Origin: JBQTIY01 sp052387675
GTDB lineage: Bacteria; Planctomycetota; B15-G4
Length of the DNA stretch: 64,000 nt
Reading direction: 5' to 3'
NCBI GenBank assembly: GCA_052387675.1
Contig: JBQTIY010000002.1
Span: forward strand, 372,001 to 436,000
Part shown: positions 15,541 to 31,914 of the stretch, in pieces
Numbering within the stretch: position 1 is the first letter of the stretch
How the letters are laid out: the number at the start of each line of letters is the position of its first letter
Made by a program: the position numbers and the translations under genes
The notes under the pieces: generated by a model
Database searches by the model: none
What the model was told of the DNA's origin: nothing
Seen by the model: only the letters and a program-made list of their open reading frames with translations

Positions 15541-15548
15541 GCTCCTGC

Positions 15549-19670
<4,122 letters not shown>

Positions 19671-19699
19671 GCGTTCAGTCCTCTCGGGAGGGGCGGCAA

Positions 19700-23377
<3,678 letters not shown>

Positions 23378-23423
23378 CGAAGGATCCCGAGCAGGAGAAA
23401 GGCCGGGCAAAGCCGGAAAGAGA

Positions 23424-23449
23424 CCGGGCGCGCTGCGAAGCGCGTCCGG
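23424..23449 (-). promoter_or_regulatory. Strong hairpin between rplL and rpoB
   Basis: On the minus strand, CGCGCT-TCGC-AGCGCG forms a 6-bp stem with a 4-nt loop, extended by four more pairs after one C-A mismatch. It lies in the 120-bp rplL-rpoB gap. In enterobacteria this gap holds an attenuator and an RNase III site that set the L12-to-beta ratio; the same job here is inference. Confidence 0.45.
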
Positions 23450-23497
23450 CCGAGCGGCAGGAGGCAGTCAGGCGACGCGGCGTTCAACGCGGCGTCG

Positions 23498-23893
23498 TTA
23501 CTTGATCTCGACGGCCGCGCCGTTCTCTTCGAGTTTCTTCTTGAGATCCTCGGCCTGGTCCTTGGTGAGACCTTCCTTGACCGGCTTGGGTGCGGCCTCG
23601 ACCAGATCCTTGGCCTCCTTGAGGCCCAGTCCGGTGATCTCGCGGACCACCTTGATGACCTGGATCTTCTTGTCGCCGGCCTTGGTGAGCATGACGGTGA
23701 AGGCCGTCTTCTCTTCGGCCGCCGCTGCACCCGCCGCGGGCGCCGCGGCCATCATCATGCCGCCGCCGGCCGCCGGCTCGATGCCGTGCACGTCCTTGAG
23801 GTAGTTGCTGAGCTGCTGGGCCTCGAGCAGGGTGAGCCCGACGATGGAGTCGCCGAGCGTCTTGATGCTCGTTGCGAATTCGGTGGCGGTCAT
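23498..23893 (-). CDS. rplL: 50S ribosomal protein L7/L12
   Basis: A 131-residue stalk protein. The N-terminal dimerisation helices (LTLLEAQQLSNYLKDVHGI) are followed by an Ala/Gly/Met hinge (GGGMMMAAAPAAGAAAA). The C-terminal domain has KIQVIKVVREITGLGLKEAK and DLVEAAPKPVKEGL, which recruit translational GTPases. AAGGAG lies 10 nt before the ATG at 23891-23893 and only one base before an ATG three codons upstream, so I prefer the inner start. It follows rplJ. Confidence 0.95.
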   Translation of the reverse strand: MTATEFATSIKTLGDSIVGLTLLEAQQLSNYLKDVHGIEPAAGGGMMMAAAPAAGAAAAEEKTAFTVMLTKAGDKKIQVIKVVREITGLGLKEAKDLVEAAPKPVKEGLTKDQAEDLKKKLEENGAAVEIK

Positions 23894-23968
23894 GATCTTC
23901 ATTCTCCTTGCGAGGTGTCGCCTCGCACGCGAAAAGGGGTTGAAAGTCGAGTTCTGGTGGATCCGGGA

Positions 23969-24538
23969 TCAGGCCGTGGTGGCCTGCTTCTCCAGTGAGC
24001 TAATGCGGGCCGAGAGCGCACCGGCCAAACGGCCGCCGCTCGCGATGACCTGGCCGGCGAGACGCCGTCCGGGTGCAGTGATTTGAGCCGAGATGCGGGC
24101 CATGAGTTCAGGGCGGCCCGGCATCGACTGCAGCCGAATCGCGTCCTGCGAACTGAGCAGCACGCCGTCGAGCAGCGCGCCCTTGATGAGCGGCAGCGGC
24201 TTGGGATCGGCCTTGCCGACCGGCTTCTTCCAGGCATGCACGGCCTTGCTGGCGGCAATCGCCACGCAATCCACAGACTGCCCATCGGCAGCCGTGATGA
24301 GCGCGGCCGAGCCCTCGAAGAGCGGCCCAAGATTGGACAGACCGCGCGCCTCGAGCACACGCCGCGCCAAGCTGCCCTTGACCACGCGCATGCGCAGCTT
24401 CTGTTCGGCCAGCTTGTTCCGGAAGGCGGTGACGTCGGCCACGGTCATGCCGAGCGGCTGCACGAAGAGCAAATCCTGGGACTGGCCCAGGAGCGTCTCG
24501 TACTCCTTGTGGATCGCGATGTTGAGCAGATTTGGCAT
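23969..24538 (-). CDS. rplJ: 50S ribosomal protein L10
   Basis: A 189-residue stalk-base protein. The N-terminal RNA-binding domain has FRNKLAEQKLRMRVVKGSLARRVLE, and the C-terminal helix that carries L12 dimers runs through the last 40 residues, ending SSLEKQATTA. The N-terminus is more divergent than in most L10 proteins (MPNLLNIAIHKEYETLLGQ). It lies between rplA and rplL as usual and is the expected autoregulator of rplJL with L12. Confidence 0.93.
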   Translation of the reverse strand: MPNLLNIAIHKEYETLLGQSQDLLFVQPLGMTVADVTAFRNKLAEQKLRMRVVKGSLARRVLEARGLSNLGPLFEGSAALITAADGQSVDCVAIAASKAVHAWKKPVGKADPKPLPLIKGALLDGVLLSSQDAIRLQSMPGRPELMARISAQITAPGRRLAGQVIASGGRLAGALSARISSLEKQATTA

Positions 24539-24582
24539 GGCGGTTCTTTGGGTCTCAGGGGACGCGTGCTGGAGAGGCGGAC

Positions 24583-25272
24583 TCAGAGCGCGGGATCGAC
24601 AGTGACTCCGGGGCCCATGGTCGGGGCGAGCGAAACCTTGCGAATGAATTCGCCGCGCGTGGCAGCCGGGCGCTGCAGCGTGAGCGCGGCCAGGAAGGCC
24701 TGCACGTTCTCTTCGAGCTTGGCGGCCTCGAAGGAGCGCTTGCCGACCGGAGCGTGCACGGTGCCGGCGGCATCGGCGCGGAACTCGATCTTGCCAGCGG
24801 CGAACTCGCGCACGGCCTTCTCGACATCGGCCGTCACGGTGCCCGACTTCGGCGTAGGCATCTTGCCTTGCGGGCCGAGCACTTTGCCGAGCTTGCCGAC
24901 CAGGCCCATCATGTCGGGCGAGGAGACGGCCACGTCGAACTCGGTCCAGCCATCATTGACCTTCTTGACCAGCTCGTCGGAGCCCACTTCCACAGCGCCG
25001 GCCTTGCGCGCGGCTTCTTGCTTGGCGGGGTCCTTGACGAAGGCGATGACGCGCAGTGAACGGCCCGTGCCGTGCGGCAGCGAAACCGCGCCGCGCACCG
25101 AGGCCTCGGTCTTCTTGGTATCGAGGCCGAGATTGACGGCGATGTTCACGGTCTCATCGAACTTGGCCGGCTGACAGCCCTTCAGGAGGGCCAGCCCATC
25201 CTTGAGGCTGTAGACCTTGGCCTTGTCGACCTTGCCGTCGTTCTTCGTGTGGCGCTTACCGGGGTTGCTCAT
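24583..25272 (-). CDS. rplA: 50S ribosomal protein L1
   Basis: A 229-residue protein of the mobile L1 stalk. Recognisable parts are LGLDTKKTEASVRGAVSLPHGTG, KVLGPQGKMPTPKSGTVT and GKIEFRADAAGTVHAPVG. The ATG at 25270-25272 gives the normal length; the longer in-frame extension upstream runs through rplK and is not coding. L1 often represses the rplKA message. It follows rplK by 19 bp. Confidence 0.96.
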   Translation of the reverse strand: MSNPGKRHTKNDGKVDKAKVYSLKDGLALLKGCQPAKFDETVNIAVNLGLDTKKTEASVRGAVSLPHGTGRSLRVIAFVKDPAKQEAARKAGAVEVGSDELVKKVNDGWTEFDVAVSSPDMMGLVGKLGKVLGPQGKMPTPKSGTVTADVEKAVREFAAGKIEFRADAAGTVHAPVGKRSFEAAKLEENVQAFLAALTLQRPAATRGEFIRKVSLAPTMGPGVTVDPAL

Positions 25273-25291
25273 GGGGTGTTTTCCTGGCGGC

Positions 25292-25711
25292 TCAGCCCGC
25301 GACCTTGATGCCCATGGAGCGGGCCGTGCCTTCGACCATGCGGGCCGCCGCGGCGACATCACGGGCATTGAGATCGCGCATCTTGGACTCGGCAATCTGG
25401 CGCACCTGCGCGGCCGTGACCGTGCCGACGCTCTCGCTCGCAGCCGCACCCTTGACGATGCCCGCGGCGCGCTTGAGCAGCACCGACGCCGGCGGCGTCT
25501 TCATGATGAAGGTGTAGGAGCGGTCGGTGAAGATCGTGATCTCGACCGGAATGATCAGACCCATCTGGTCGCGCGTGGCGTCGTTGTATTCCTTGACGAA
25601 CTGGCCGATGTTGACGCCGTGCTGGCCGAGCGCGGGCCCCACCGGCGGCGCGGGCGTGGCTTGCCCGGCCGGCATCTGCAGCTTGACGAGTGCTTTGAAT
25701 TCCTTAGCCAT
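25292..25711 (-). CDS. rplK: 50S ribosomal protein L11
   Basis: A 139-residue protein starting MAKEFKALVKLQMPAGQATPAPPVGPALG, whose proline-rich N-terminal domain forms the thiostrepton-binding site with 23S rRNA. The C-terminal part GTVTAAQVRQIAESKMRDLNA binds the GTPase-centre RNA. The length and order (nusG-rplK-rplA) are standard. Confidence 0.97.
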   Translation of the reverse strand: MAKEFKALVKLQMPAGQATPAPPVGPALGQHGVNIGQFVKEYNDATRDQMGLIIPVEITIFTDRSYTFIMKTPPASVLLKRAAGIVKGAAASESVGTVTAAQVRQIAESKMRDLNARDVAAAARMVEGTARSMGIKVAG

Positions 25712-25726
25712 CTGCTGTGCTCCGAC

Positions 25727-26296
25727 TCAGGTCGCCTCGACCTGCCAGTACTCGAGTTCCACCGGGGTCTCGCGACCGAAAATGGTCACGATGACGCGCA
25801 CGATGCCCTTGGCATCGTTGACCTCATCCACGCAGCCGTTGTACGACTCGAACGGTCCTTCGTTGATCTTGACGCGGTCGCCGACCTTGAAGTTGATGCG
25901 CAGCGCGGGCCGCTCGTCGGTGGTCTTCATCCCGGAAAGGATGCGCTCGACCTCGCGATCATCCATCGGCACCGGGCGCCGGTCGCTGCCCACGAAGTCG
26001 CCGATGCCGGCGGTTTCGCGGATCAGGAACCAGACCGCCTCGGGGATCTTGCCCTCTTCGTCGAGGTGCATCTCCACCATCAGGTAGCCGGGGTAAAGCT
26101 TGCGCTGCAGGACCTTCTTCTTGCCGCCCTTGATCTCGGAAACTGACTCGGTCGGCACGAGCACGCTCGGCACCGCCGCTTCGAGCGAGGCGTTCTTGAG
26201 CCGCTGCAGCAGCTTGTCGCGCATGCGGTTCTCAAGATTGCTCGGCACGCGCAGCACGAACCAGCGCGAAGAGGAGGTGGCCTTGAGGTCGCTCAT
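25727..26296 (-). CDS. nusG: Transcription termination/antitermination factor NusG
   Basis: A 189-residue factor with the NGN domain (RWFVLRVPSNLENRMRDKL, then LYPGYLMVEMHLDEEGK and WFLIRETAGIGDFVG) and a C-terminal KOW domain (KVGDRVKINEGPFESYNGCV). NusG binds RNA polymerase at the clamp and links it to Rho or S10. The ATG overlaps the secE stop as ATGA at 26293-26296, which fixes the start; the longer frame upstream is shadow of secE. Confidence 0.97.
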   Translation of the reverse strand: MSDLKATSSSRWFVLRVPSNLENRMRDKLLQRLKNASLEAAVPSVLVPTESVSEIKGGKKKVLQRKLYPGYLMVEMHLDEEGKIPEAVWFLIRETAGIGDFVGSDRRPVPMDDREVERILSGMKTTDERPALRINFKVGDRVKINEGPFESYNGCVDEVNDAKGIVRVIVTIFGRETPVELEYWQVEAT

Positions 26297-26739
26297 CCGA
26301 AGACCACTCCGGTCATGAGCTCGTTGAGGCCGAGGTCGAACGCGGCCAGCACGGCCGTAAAGAAGAGCATGACCACGAGGATCACCATCGAGGACTTGAC
26401 CGTCTCGGCCCAGGTGGGCCAAGTGCACTTGCGCATCTCCGTCTCGGAGTCGATGAGCAAGTCGGCGATCTTGGGCCGATTGAGCAGCCGCATGAGCAGC
26501 CACACACCGGCCACGCCGACGAGCGTGGCGATGAGCAATGACCAGGTGAGATGCAGCCCCACCACCGGCACGGGATCCGCCGAAAGGTGCTGCACCAGGA
26601 AGCCGGACCCCGCCGGTGACCCGCGGAAGGACGTGAGGAAGTAGTACAGGCTATGGACGCCGAACAGCAGCATGCCGCTTAGCAGCAGCAGGCTGATCGT
26701 TCGTGCGTGTGTGCCTTGGTCCGGCTTGTACTTCGTCAT
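26293..26739 (-). CDS. secE: Preprotein translocase subunit SecE, three-TM form
   Basis: A 148-residue membrane protein with hydrophobic segments near residues 16-38, 55-85 and 117-138. The amphipathic helix before the last segment (FLIDSETEMRKCTWPTW-like) carries the SecE consensus ending in WPTWAETVKSS. This is the longer, three-segment form rather than the single-TM type. It pairs with SecY at 1543-2877. The ATG at 26737-26739 follows tRNA-Trp closely and overlaps nusG downstream. Confidence 0.94.
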   Translation of the reverse strand: MTKYKPDQGTHARTISLLLLSGMLLFGVHSLYYFLTSFRGSPAGSGFLVQHLSADPVPVVGLHLTWSLLIATLVGVAGVWLLMRLLNRPKIADLLIDSETEMRKCTWPTWAETVKSSMVILVVMLFFTAVLAAFDLGLNELMTGVVFG

Positions 26740-26772
26740 GTTCGTCGTGCGTTGCGCGCAGGGTCGGGGGCC

Positions 26773-26848
26773 TGGCAGGCCAGGAGGGACTCGAACCCAC
26801 AACCCTCGGTTTTGGAGACCGATGCTCTACCGTTGGAGCTACTGGCCT
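26773..26848 (-). tRNA. tRNA-Trp (anticodon CCA)
   Basis: A 76-nt cloverleaf with acceptor AGGCCAG/CTGGCCT, anticodon stem TCGGT/ACCGA around CTCCAAA (anticodon CCA), a T arm with TTCGAGT and an encoded 3' CCA. The T stem has one T-T mismatch. It lies between rpmG and secE, a common bacterial location for this tRNA. Confidence 0.95.
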
Positions 26849-26861
26849 TCGATGCGCGGTC

Positions 26862-27026
26862 CTATTTCTTGCGTTCCTTGTGCGGTGTGTGCTTCCGATC
26901 GAAGCGGCAGTATTTCTTGAGTTCCAGCTTCCACTGGGCCTTCGCCGGCTTGCGCAAGGTGTAGGTGCGGCGGCCGCACTCCTCGCACTCCAGGAAGACG
27001 ATGATCTTGGATTTGGACTTGGCCAT
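26862..27026 (-). CDS. rpmG: 50S ribosomal protein L33, zinc-ribbon with one ligand replaced
   Basis: A 54-residue basic protein starting MAKSKSKIIVFLECEECG and ending RKHTPHKERKK, matching L33. Cys14 and Cys17 form the first CxxC. The second pair reads Cys40-x-x-Asp43 (KYCRFDRKH), where zinc-binding L33 proteins have a second Cys. The order tuf-rpmG-trnW-secE is classic. It is 3 bp downstream of tuf and is too short to show up in standard long-ORF searches. Confidence 0.93.
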   Translation of the reverse strand: MAKSKSKIIVFLECEECGRRTYTLRKPAKAQWKLELKKYCRFDRKHTPHKERKK

Positions 27027-27029
27027 GGA

Positions 27030-28229
<1,200 letters not shown>

Positions 28230-28317
28230 GGAAAACGTTCTCCTGTTTTGCCTGTCCGCGCGCGCCACGCGCACGGGATGGTTTGAGTAAGGATTGAGTT
28301 GCTGTGCGGTTCGTTCC

Positions 28318-28392
28318 TGGAGCTGCTGATGGGAATCGAACCCATGACCTCGTCCTTACCAAGGACGTGCTCTACCCCTGAGCCACAGCAGC
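28318..28392 (-). tRNA. tRNA-Thr (anticodon GGT)
   Basis: A 75-nt cloverleaf with acceptor GCTGCTG/CAGCAGC, anticodon stem CGTCC/GGACG around TTGGTAA (anticodon GGT), TTCGATT T loop and an encoded CCA. It is the last of four tRNAs before tuf and occupies the same position and isoacceptor type as E. coli thrT. Confidence 0.96.
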
Positions 28393-28439
28393 CGCGTGCA
28401 TGTCGTCGTCTGGTCGTCGCCGGCGCAAGTCACCGCTCA

Positions 28440-28513
28440 TGGAGCGGGTGATGGGAATCGAACCCACGCAACCAGCTTGGAAGGCTGGGGCTCTACCATT
28501 GAGCTACACCCGC
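28440..28513 (-). tRNA. tRNA-Gly (anticodon TCC)
   Basis: A 74-nt cloverleaf with acceptor GCGGGTG/CACCCGC, anticodon stem CCAGC/GCTGG around CTTCCAA (anticodon TCC), TTCGATT loop and encoded CCA. It is 47 nt before tRNA-Thr(GGT), the slot of E. coli glyT. Confidence 0.96.
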
Positions 28514-28635
28514 GCCTGGGGTCGGTTCCGTATCGCGCCTGCTTTGATCTCGTCGTTCCTGCGTCTCCTGTCCTGCGTTCGTTTCGTTCGTCGTGTCGTG
28601 CGGTGTGCGCGCTCAGCCGAGCGCGCGGTGTGTCG

Positions 28636-28720
28636 TGGTGGGGGGAACAGGATTCGAACCTGCGTAGGCAAAGCCAACGGGTTTACAGCCCGTCCCCTTT
28701 AGCCACTCGGGCATCCCCCC
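28636..28720 (-). tRNA. tRNA-Tyr (anticodon GTA)
   Basis: An 85-nt class II tRNA with a long variable arm. Acceptor is GGGGGGA/TCCCCCC, anticodon stem ACGGG/CCCGT around CTGTAAA (anticodon GTA), T loop TTCGAAT, and an encoded CCA. It matches the place of E. coli tyrU. Confidence 0.96.
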
Positions 28721-28825
28721 GTCGTGTCTTGGGGTCCTGCGTTTCCCTTCCTGGGGCCCTCTTGCTCCTGCGTTGGGATGCTCCTCTTGCAACCACCCTT
28801 CGGGGCTTCCTGCTCATTCAGCCGG

Positions 28826-28898
28826 AGCTAGCGACGGGACTCGAACCCATAACCCCCGGTTTACAAAACCGGAGCTCTACCAGTTGAGCTACGCCAGC
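28826..28898 (-). tRNA. tRNA-Thr (anticodon TGT), CCA not encoded
   Basis: A 73-nt cloverleaf with acceptor GCTGGCG/CGCTAGC (one G-U pair), anticodon stem CCGGT/ACCGG around TTTGTAA (anticodon TGT) and T loop TTCGAGT. After the discriminator T the DNA reads CCG, not CCA, so the end must be completed by tRNA nucleotidyltransferase. It is the first gene of the tRNA-tuf operon, the slot of E. coli thrU. Confidence 0.94.
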
Positions 28899-28945
28899 GC
28901 TCGGTGATCGCGCAGGAAGGTTTCACCCTCCGGGGAAAAGGGGGG

Positions 28946-28974
28946 ATCGTAACGATGCGGAAAACGGGAGTCAA
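28946..28974 (-). promoter_or_regulatory. Sigma70-type promoter of the tRNA-tuf operon
   Basis: On the minus strand: -35 TTGACT (28969-28974), a 17-bp spacer, and -10 TACGAT (28946-28951), followed by a run of six C. The GC-rich discriminator is what stringently controlled stable-RNA promoters usually have. The aroC stop codon TGA (28971-28973) lies inside the -35 box. The first tRNA starts about 48 bp downstream. Confidence 0.8.
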
Positions 28975-30137
28975 CGCCCGAAGAGCCGCGTGACCTCGCG
29001 CCGCTGGCGGGCCAGCGCCCCGGCCACCTCCCGTCGGTGGTCGCCCCCGGTTTTCTCCAGCAGAGCGTCGAGCAGAACCAGCGCGACCATGGCTTCCCCC
29101 ACCACCGAAGCGGCGGGAACCGAGGTGACGTCGGAGCGCTCGAAGAAGGCCCGAGCCGCCCGGCCCGTGCCATAGTCCCAGGAGGGCAGCGGCCGCGCCA
29201 GCGTCGGAATGGGCTTCATCCAGGCACGCACGACGATCGGCTGACCGTTGCTCATGCCCCCCTCGACGCCGCCGGCCCGGTTGCTGCGCCGAACAGGGCC
29301 CTGCCGGCTCGGCCGGCCCAGCGCATCGTGCACGGCGCTGCCCGGCCGCGCGGCTGACTCGACACCATCGCCGATCTCCACGGCCTTGATGGCCGGAATC
29401 GAAAGCAGTGCCGCGCCGAGGCGCGCATCAAGCCGGCTGCCGGGCTGGTCGAGGCTGCCGAGGCCCGGTGGCACACCAAAGGCCAGCACTTCGAAGCGTC
29501 CGCCCAGCGTGTCGCCGACGCGGCGCGCAGCGAGAATGGCGCGGCGCATGCGCCCTTCGGCCCGTGCATCCAGCGTGGCCAGCTCAGAGCCCTCGCGCTG
29601 GCGGCGCCAGCGCAGCAGCGCCGCCGCGCTGGGCGGGCGCGCGGTGTTCACAGGCTCACGCGCGGCCACGGCACCGAGTTGCACGACGTGCGCAAAGAGT
29701 TGCACGCCCAGTTCGGCCAGCAGACTGCAGGCCAGCGCACCGGCCGCGACACGTGCCGCCGTCTCGCGCGCGGAGGCGCGCTCCAGCACAGGCCGCAGAT
29801 CGCGCGTGCCGTACTTTTGTCCGCCGGCCAGATCCGCATGGCCCGGGCGCGGAGCCTGAAAGGGCGGCCGCTGCGCCAGGCTGTCGTCACGATTCCACAC
29901 GGCGAGCGCCAGCGGAGCACCGGAGGTGCGGCCGCGATAGACACCGGCCAGAACGTCGACGCGGTCGTGCTCCAGCGCTTGGCGTGACGAGCGCCCAAAA
30001 CCGGCCTGCCGGCGCCGCAGCATTGCGTCGATGAAGGCCGGATCCACACGGAAGCCGGCGGGCAGGCCCGCGAGCAGCGCAAAGAGGCCGCGTCCGTGCG
30101 ATTCGCCCGCCGTCTGGAAAGAAAGGCGCCTCAGCAC
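28971..30137 (-). CDS. aroC: Chorismate synthase
   Basis: Converts 5-enolpyruvylshikimate-3-phosphate to chorismate with reduced FMN, the last common step to aromatic amino acids. The 388-residue product has the GESHG signature with its His at residues 11-15, then RASARETAARVAAGA, GGMSNGQPIVVRA and RSDVTSVPAASVVGEAM. The likely start is a GTG at 30135-30137, which overlaps the preceding regulator stop by seven bases; no clear ribosome site is seen, so translation is probably coupled. Confidence 0.93.
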   Translation of the reverse strand: MLRRLSFQTAGESHGRGLFALLAGLPAGFRVDPAFIDAMLRRRQAGFGRSSRQALEHDRVDVLAGVYRGRTSGAPLALAVWNRDDSLAQRPPFQAPRPGHADLAGGQKYGTRDLRPVLERASARETAARVAAGALACSLLAELGVQLFAHVVQLGAVAAREPVNTARPPSAAALLRWRRQREGSELATLDARAEGRMRRAILAARRVGDTLGGRFEVLAFGVPPGLGSLDQPGSRLDARLGAALLSIPAIKAVEIGDGVESAARPGSAVHDALGRPSRQGPVRRSNRAGGVEGGMSNGQPIVVRAWMKPIPTLARPLPSWDYGTGRAARAFFERSDVTSVPAASVVGEAMVALVLLDALLEKTGGDHRREVAGALARQRREVTRLFGR

Positions 30138-30655
30138 GTGCCGGCTGCGGAAACGGCGAGTTCCCGGCTCGCGGCCGGCTGGGCCCGCGCGGGGCGGGCC
30201 GGCGGAAAGGCGCACTGGCGCACCAGGCTGAGGCTCACGAGCGCATAGCAGGGCGCCGGCGCGGGGGCGGGTGGCTCGAGCACGGCGCGCACATCGCGCA
30301 GGAGCCGGCCGATGTCGAAGGGCTTGCGCAGCACGCCCACGATGCGGGGCTCGTCGCAGAGCCGCTGCTCGGTGTCGGGATCCAAAAAAGCACTCATCAC
30401 GAGAAAGGCTGCGCTGCAGCCGGCGGCGTCGGCAGCGCGCGCCAGTTCCAGGCCGTTCATGCCCGGCATGGTCATGTCGGTGAGCACCGCATCGAAGGGC
30501 CGGGTCTCCAGCGCGGCCAGCGCGGCGTGCCCATCGGCAGCCACGGCGACTTCGAGACCGTCGCGGCGCAGCACCGCTGCCACCATGCGCGCCACCGAGT
30601 CGTCGTCATCCACCACCAGGACGGCCAAGGGCCTCGTCCACTGCGCGGGCTGCAC
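30131..30655 (-). CDS. Stand-alone response regulator (receiver domain)
   Basis: A 174-residue protein with one receiver domain (about residues 10-125). Acidic pocket DDDD is at 16-19, phospho-acceptor Asp60 in LTDMTMPG, switch Ser88 and conserved Lys111 (LRKPF). The remaining 50 residues are Pro/Ala-rich without a recognisable output domain. The GTG at 30653-30655 is preceded by GGAGG at 6 nt. It overlaps aroC downstream, and no histidine kinase is nearby, so its partner is unknown. Confidence 0.9.
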   Translation of the reverse strand: MQPAQWTRPLAVLVVDDDDSVARMVAAVLRRDGLEVAVAADGHAALAALETRPFDAVLTDMTMPGMNGLELARAADAAGCSAAFLVMSAFLDPDTEQRLCDEPRIVGVLRKPFDIGRLLRDVRAVLEPPAPAPAPCYALVSLSLVRQCAFPPARPARAQPAASRELAVSAAGTC

Positions 30656-30716
30656 TCTGTTCCTCCGAATTCTCCGCGTATTTCAGCACCTGCGGCGGGT
30701 CGAATCCACCTTTCGC

Positions 30717-30722
30717 TATGCT
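30717..30722 (+). promoter_or_regulatory. Possible -10 element for the PLP enzyme gene
   Basis: TATGCT lies 27 bp before the TTG start at 30750, in the 94-bp divergent gap between the response regulator and this gene. No good -35 hexamer is visible, so it would need an activator or be weak. Confidence 0.35.
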
Positions 30723-30749
30723 CGCCGCTCCACTCCTGCGGAGATTCCC

Positions 30750-31895
30750 TTGCGTTTCGGCACCCTCGCGGTTCACGCCGGTCAACGGCCCGATCCCACC
30801 ACCGGCGCCATCATGACGCCGATCTACTGCACTTCGACCTTCGTGCAGGAGTATCCGGCCGTCGTCAAGGACGGCTACGACTACACGCGCGGCAAGAACC
30901 CGACCCGCACCGCGCTGCAAGACAATCTCGCGGCGCTGGAGGGCGGCCGGCACGGACTCTGCTTCAGCAGCGGCCTGTCCGCCACGCACGCTCTGCTCAG
31001 CACCTTCGCGCCCGGCGACCGCATTCTGTGCGGCAACGATCTCTACGGCGGCACCTTCCGGCTCTTCCGCCGCATCTTCCAGCCCTACGGACTGCGCTTT
31101 GATGTCGTCGACGCCACGAACCTAGCCGCCGTGGAAAGCGCCCTCGCCACGGGCCCCTGCAAGCTGGTCTGGGTCGAGACGCCCAGCAATCCACTGCTGC
31201 GCATCACGGACCTCGCCGCACTGACCCGCCTGGCGCACGCCCGTGGTGCGCTGGTGGCCTGTGACAACACCTTTGCCTCGCCATGGCTGCAGCAGCCGCT
31301 CGCGCTGGGCTGCGATGTGGTCATGCACAGCGTCACCAAGTACCTCGGCGGCCACAGCGACTTGCTCATGGGCGCGCTCGTGCTGAATGACGACACTCTG
31401 GCCGAGCAGCTCGGCTTCCTGCAGCTCGCCATCGGCGCAGTGCCAGGACCGCTGGACTGCTTTCTGGCGCTGCGCGGCACGAAGACCCTCCATCTGCGCA
31501 TGGCACGCCACTGCGAGAATGCGCGCGCCGTGGCCAAGTTCTTGAGCGGTCACGCGCGCGTGGCACGCGTGCACTATCCAGGCCTGCCGGAGCACGCCGG
31601 CCACGCCATCGCCAAACGTCAGATGCGCGATTTCGGCGGCATGCTCTCCTTCGTGGTCAAGGGCTCGGTCGAGGACGGCATGGCCGTCACAGCACGCACG
31701 CGCGTCTTCTCGCTGGCCGAGAGTCTCGGCGGCGTGGAGTCGCTCATCGAACATCCGCCCTCGATGACGCATGCCTCCATTCCCGCCGAGCAGCGCCGCG
31801 CGGCAGGCCTGGAAGACGGGCTGATTCGCTTGTCGGTCGGCGTGGAGGAGGTCGAAGACCTGCTCGAAGACCTCGAGCAGGCGCTGGCCGGCTAG
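30750..31895 (+). CDS. Cys/Met-metabolism PLP enzyme (cystathionine gamma-synthase/lyase family)
   Basis: A 381-residue fold-type I PLP enzyme acting in transsulfuration. Visible motifs are YDYTRGKNPTR near the N-terminus, FSSGLSATHALL, WVETPSNPLLRITDL, the Asp of CDNTFASPW and the PLP lysine Lys197 in HSVTKYLGGHSD. RLSVGVEEVEDLLEDL closes the protein. The start is a TTG at 30750 behind GGAG with a 6-nt spacer. Sequence alone does not separate gamma-synthase, gamma-lyase and O-acetylhomoserine sulfhydrylase activities. Confidence 0.92.
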   Translation: MRFGTLAVHAGQRPDPTTGAIMTPIYCTSTFVQEYPAVVKDGYDYTRGKNPTRTALQDNLAALEGGRHGLCFSSGLSATHALLSTFAPGDRILCGNDLYGGTFRLFRRIFQPYGLRFDVVDATNLAAVESALATGPCKLVWVETPSNPLLRITDLAALTRLAHARGALVACDNTFASPWLQQPLALGCDVVMHSVTKYLGGHSDLLMGALVLNDDTLAEQLGFLQLAIGAVPGPLDCFLALRGTKTLHLRMARHCENARAVAKFLSGHARVARVHYPGLPEHAGHAIAKRQMRDFGGMLSFVVKGSVEDGMAVTARTRVFSLAESLGGVESLIEHPPSMTHASIPAEQRRAAGLEDGLIRLSVGVEEVEDLLEDLEQALAG

Positions 31896-31904
31896 CGAGC
31901 CGGC
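31887..31904. terminator. Symmetric hairpin between convergent genes
   Basis: GCCGGCT-AGCG-AGCCGGC is a perfect 7-bp stem with a 4-nt loop; the loop and stem include the TAG of the PLP enzyme gene. It sits between this gene and the convergent HU gene that stops at 31915. No U-tract follows on either side, so any termination would be weak or Rho-assisted. Confidence 0.4.
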
Positions 31905-31914
31905 AGGCCGTTGT

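Noticed and set aside
30312..30749. A longer N-terminus for the PLP enzyme
   Set aside because: It is antisense to the response regulator. The TTG at 30750 has a ribosome site and matches the family start.
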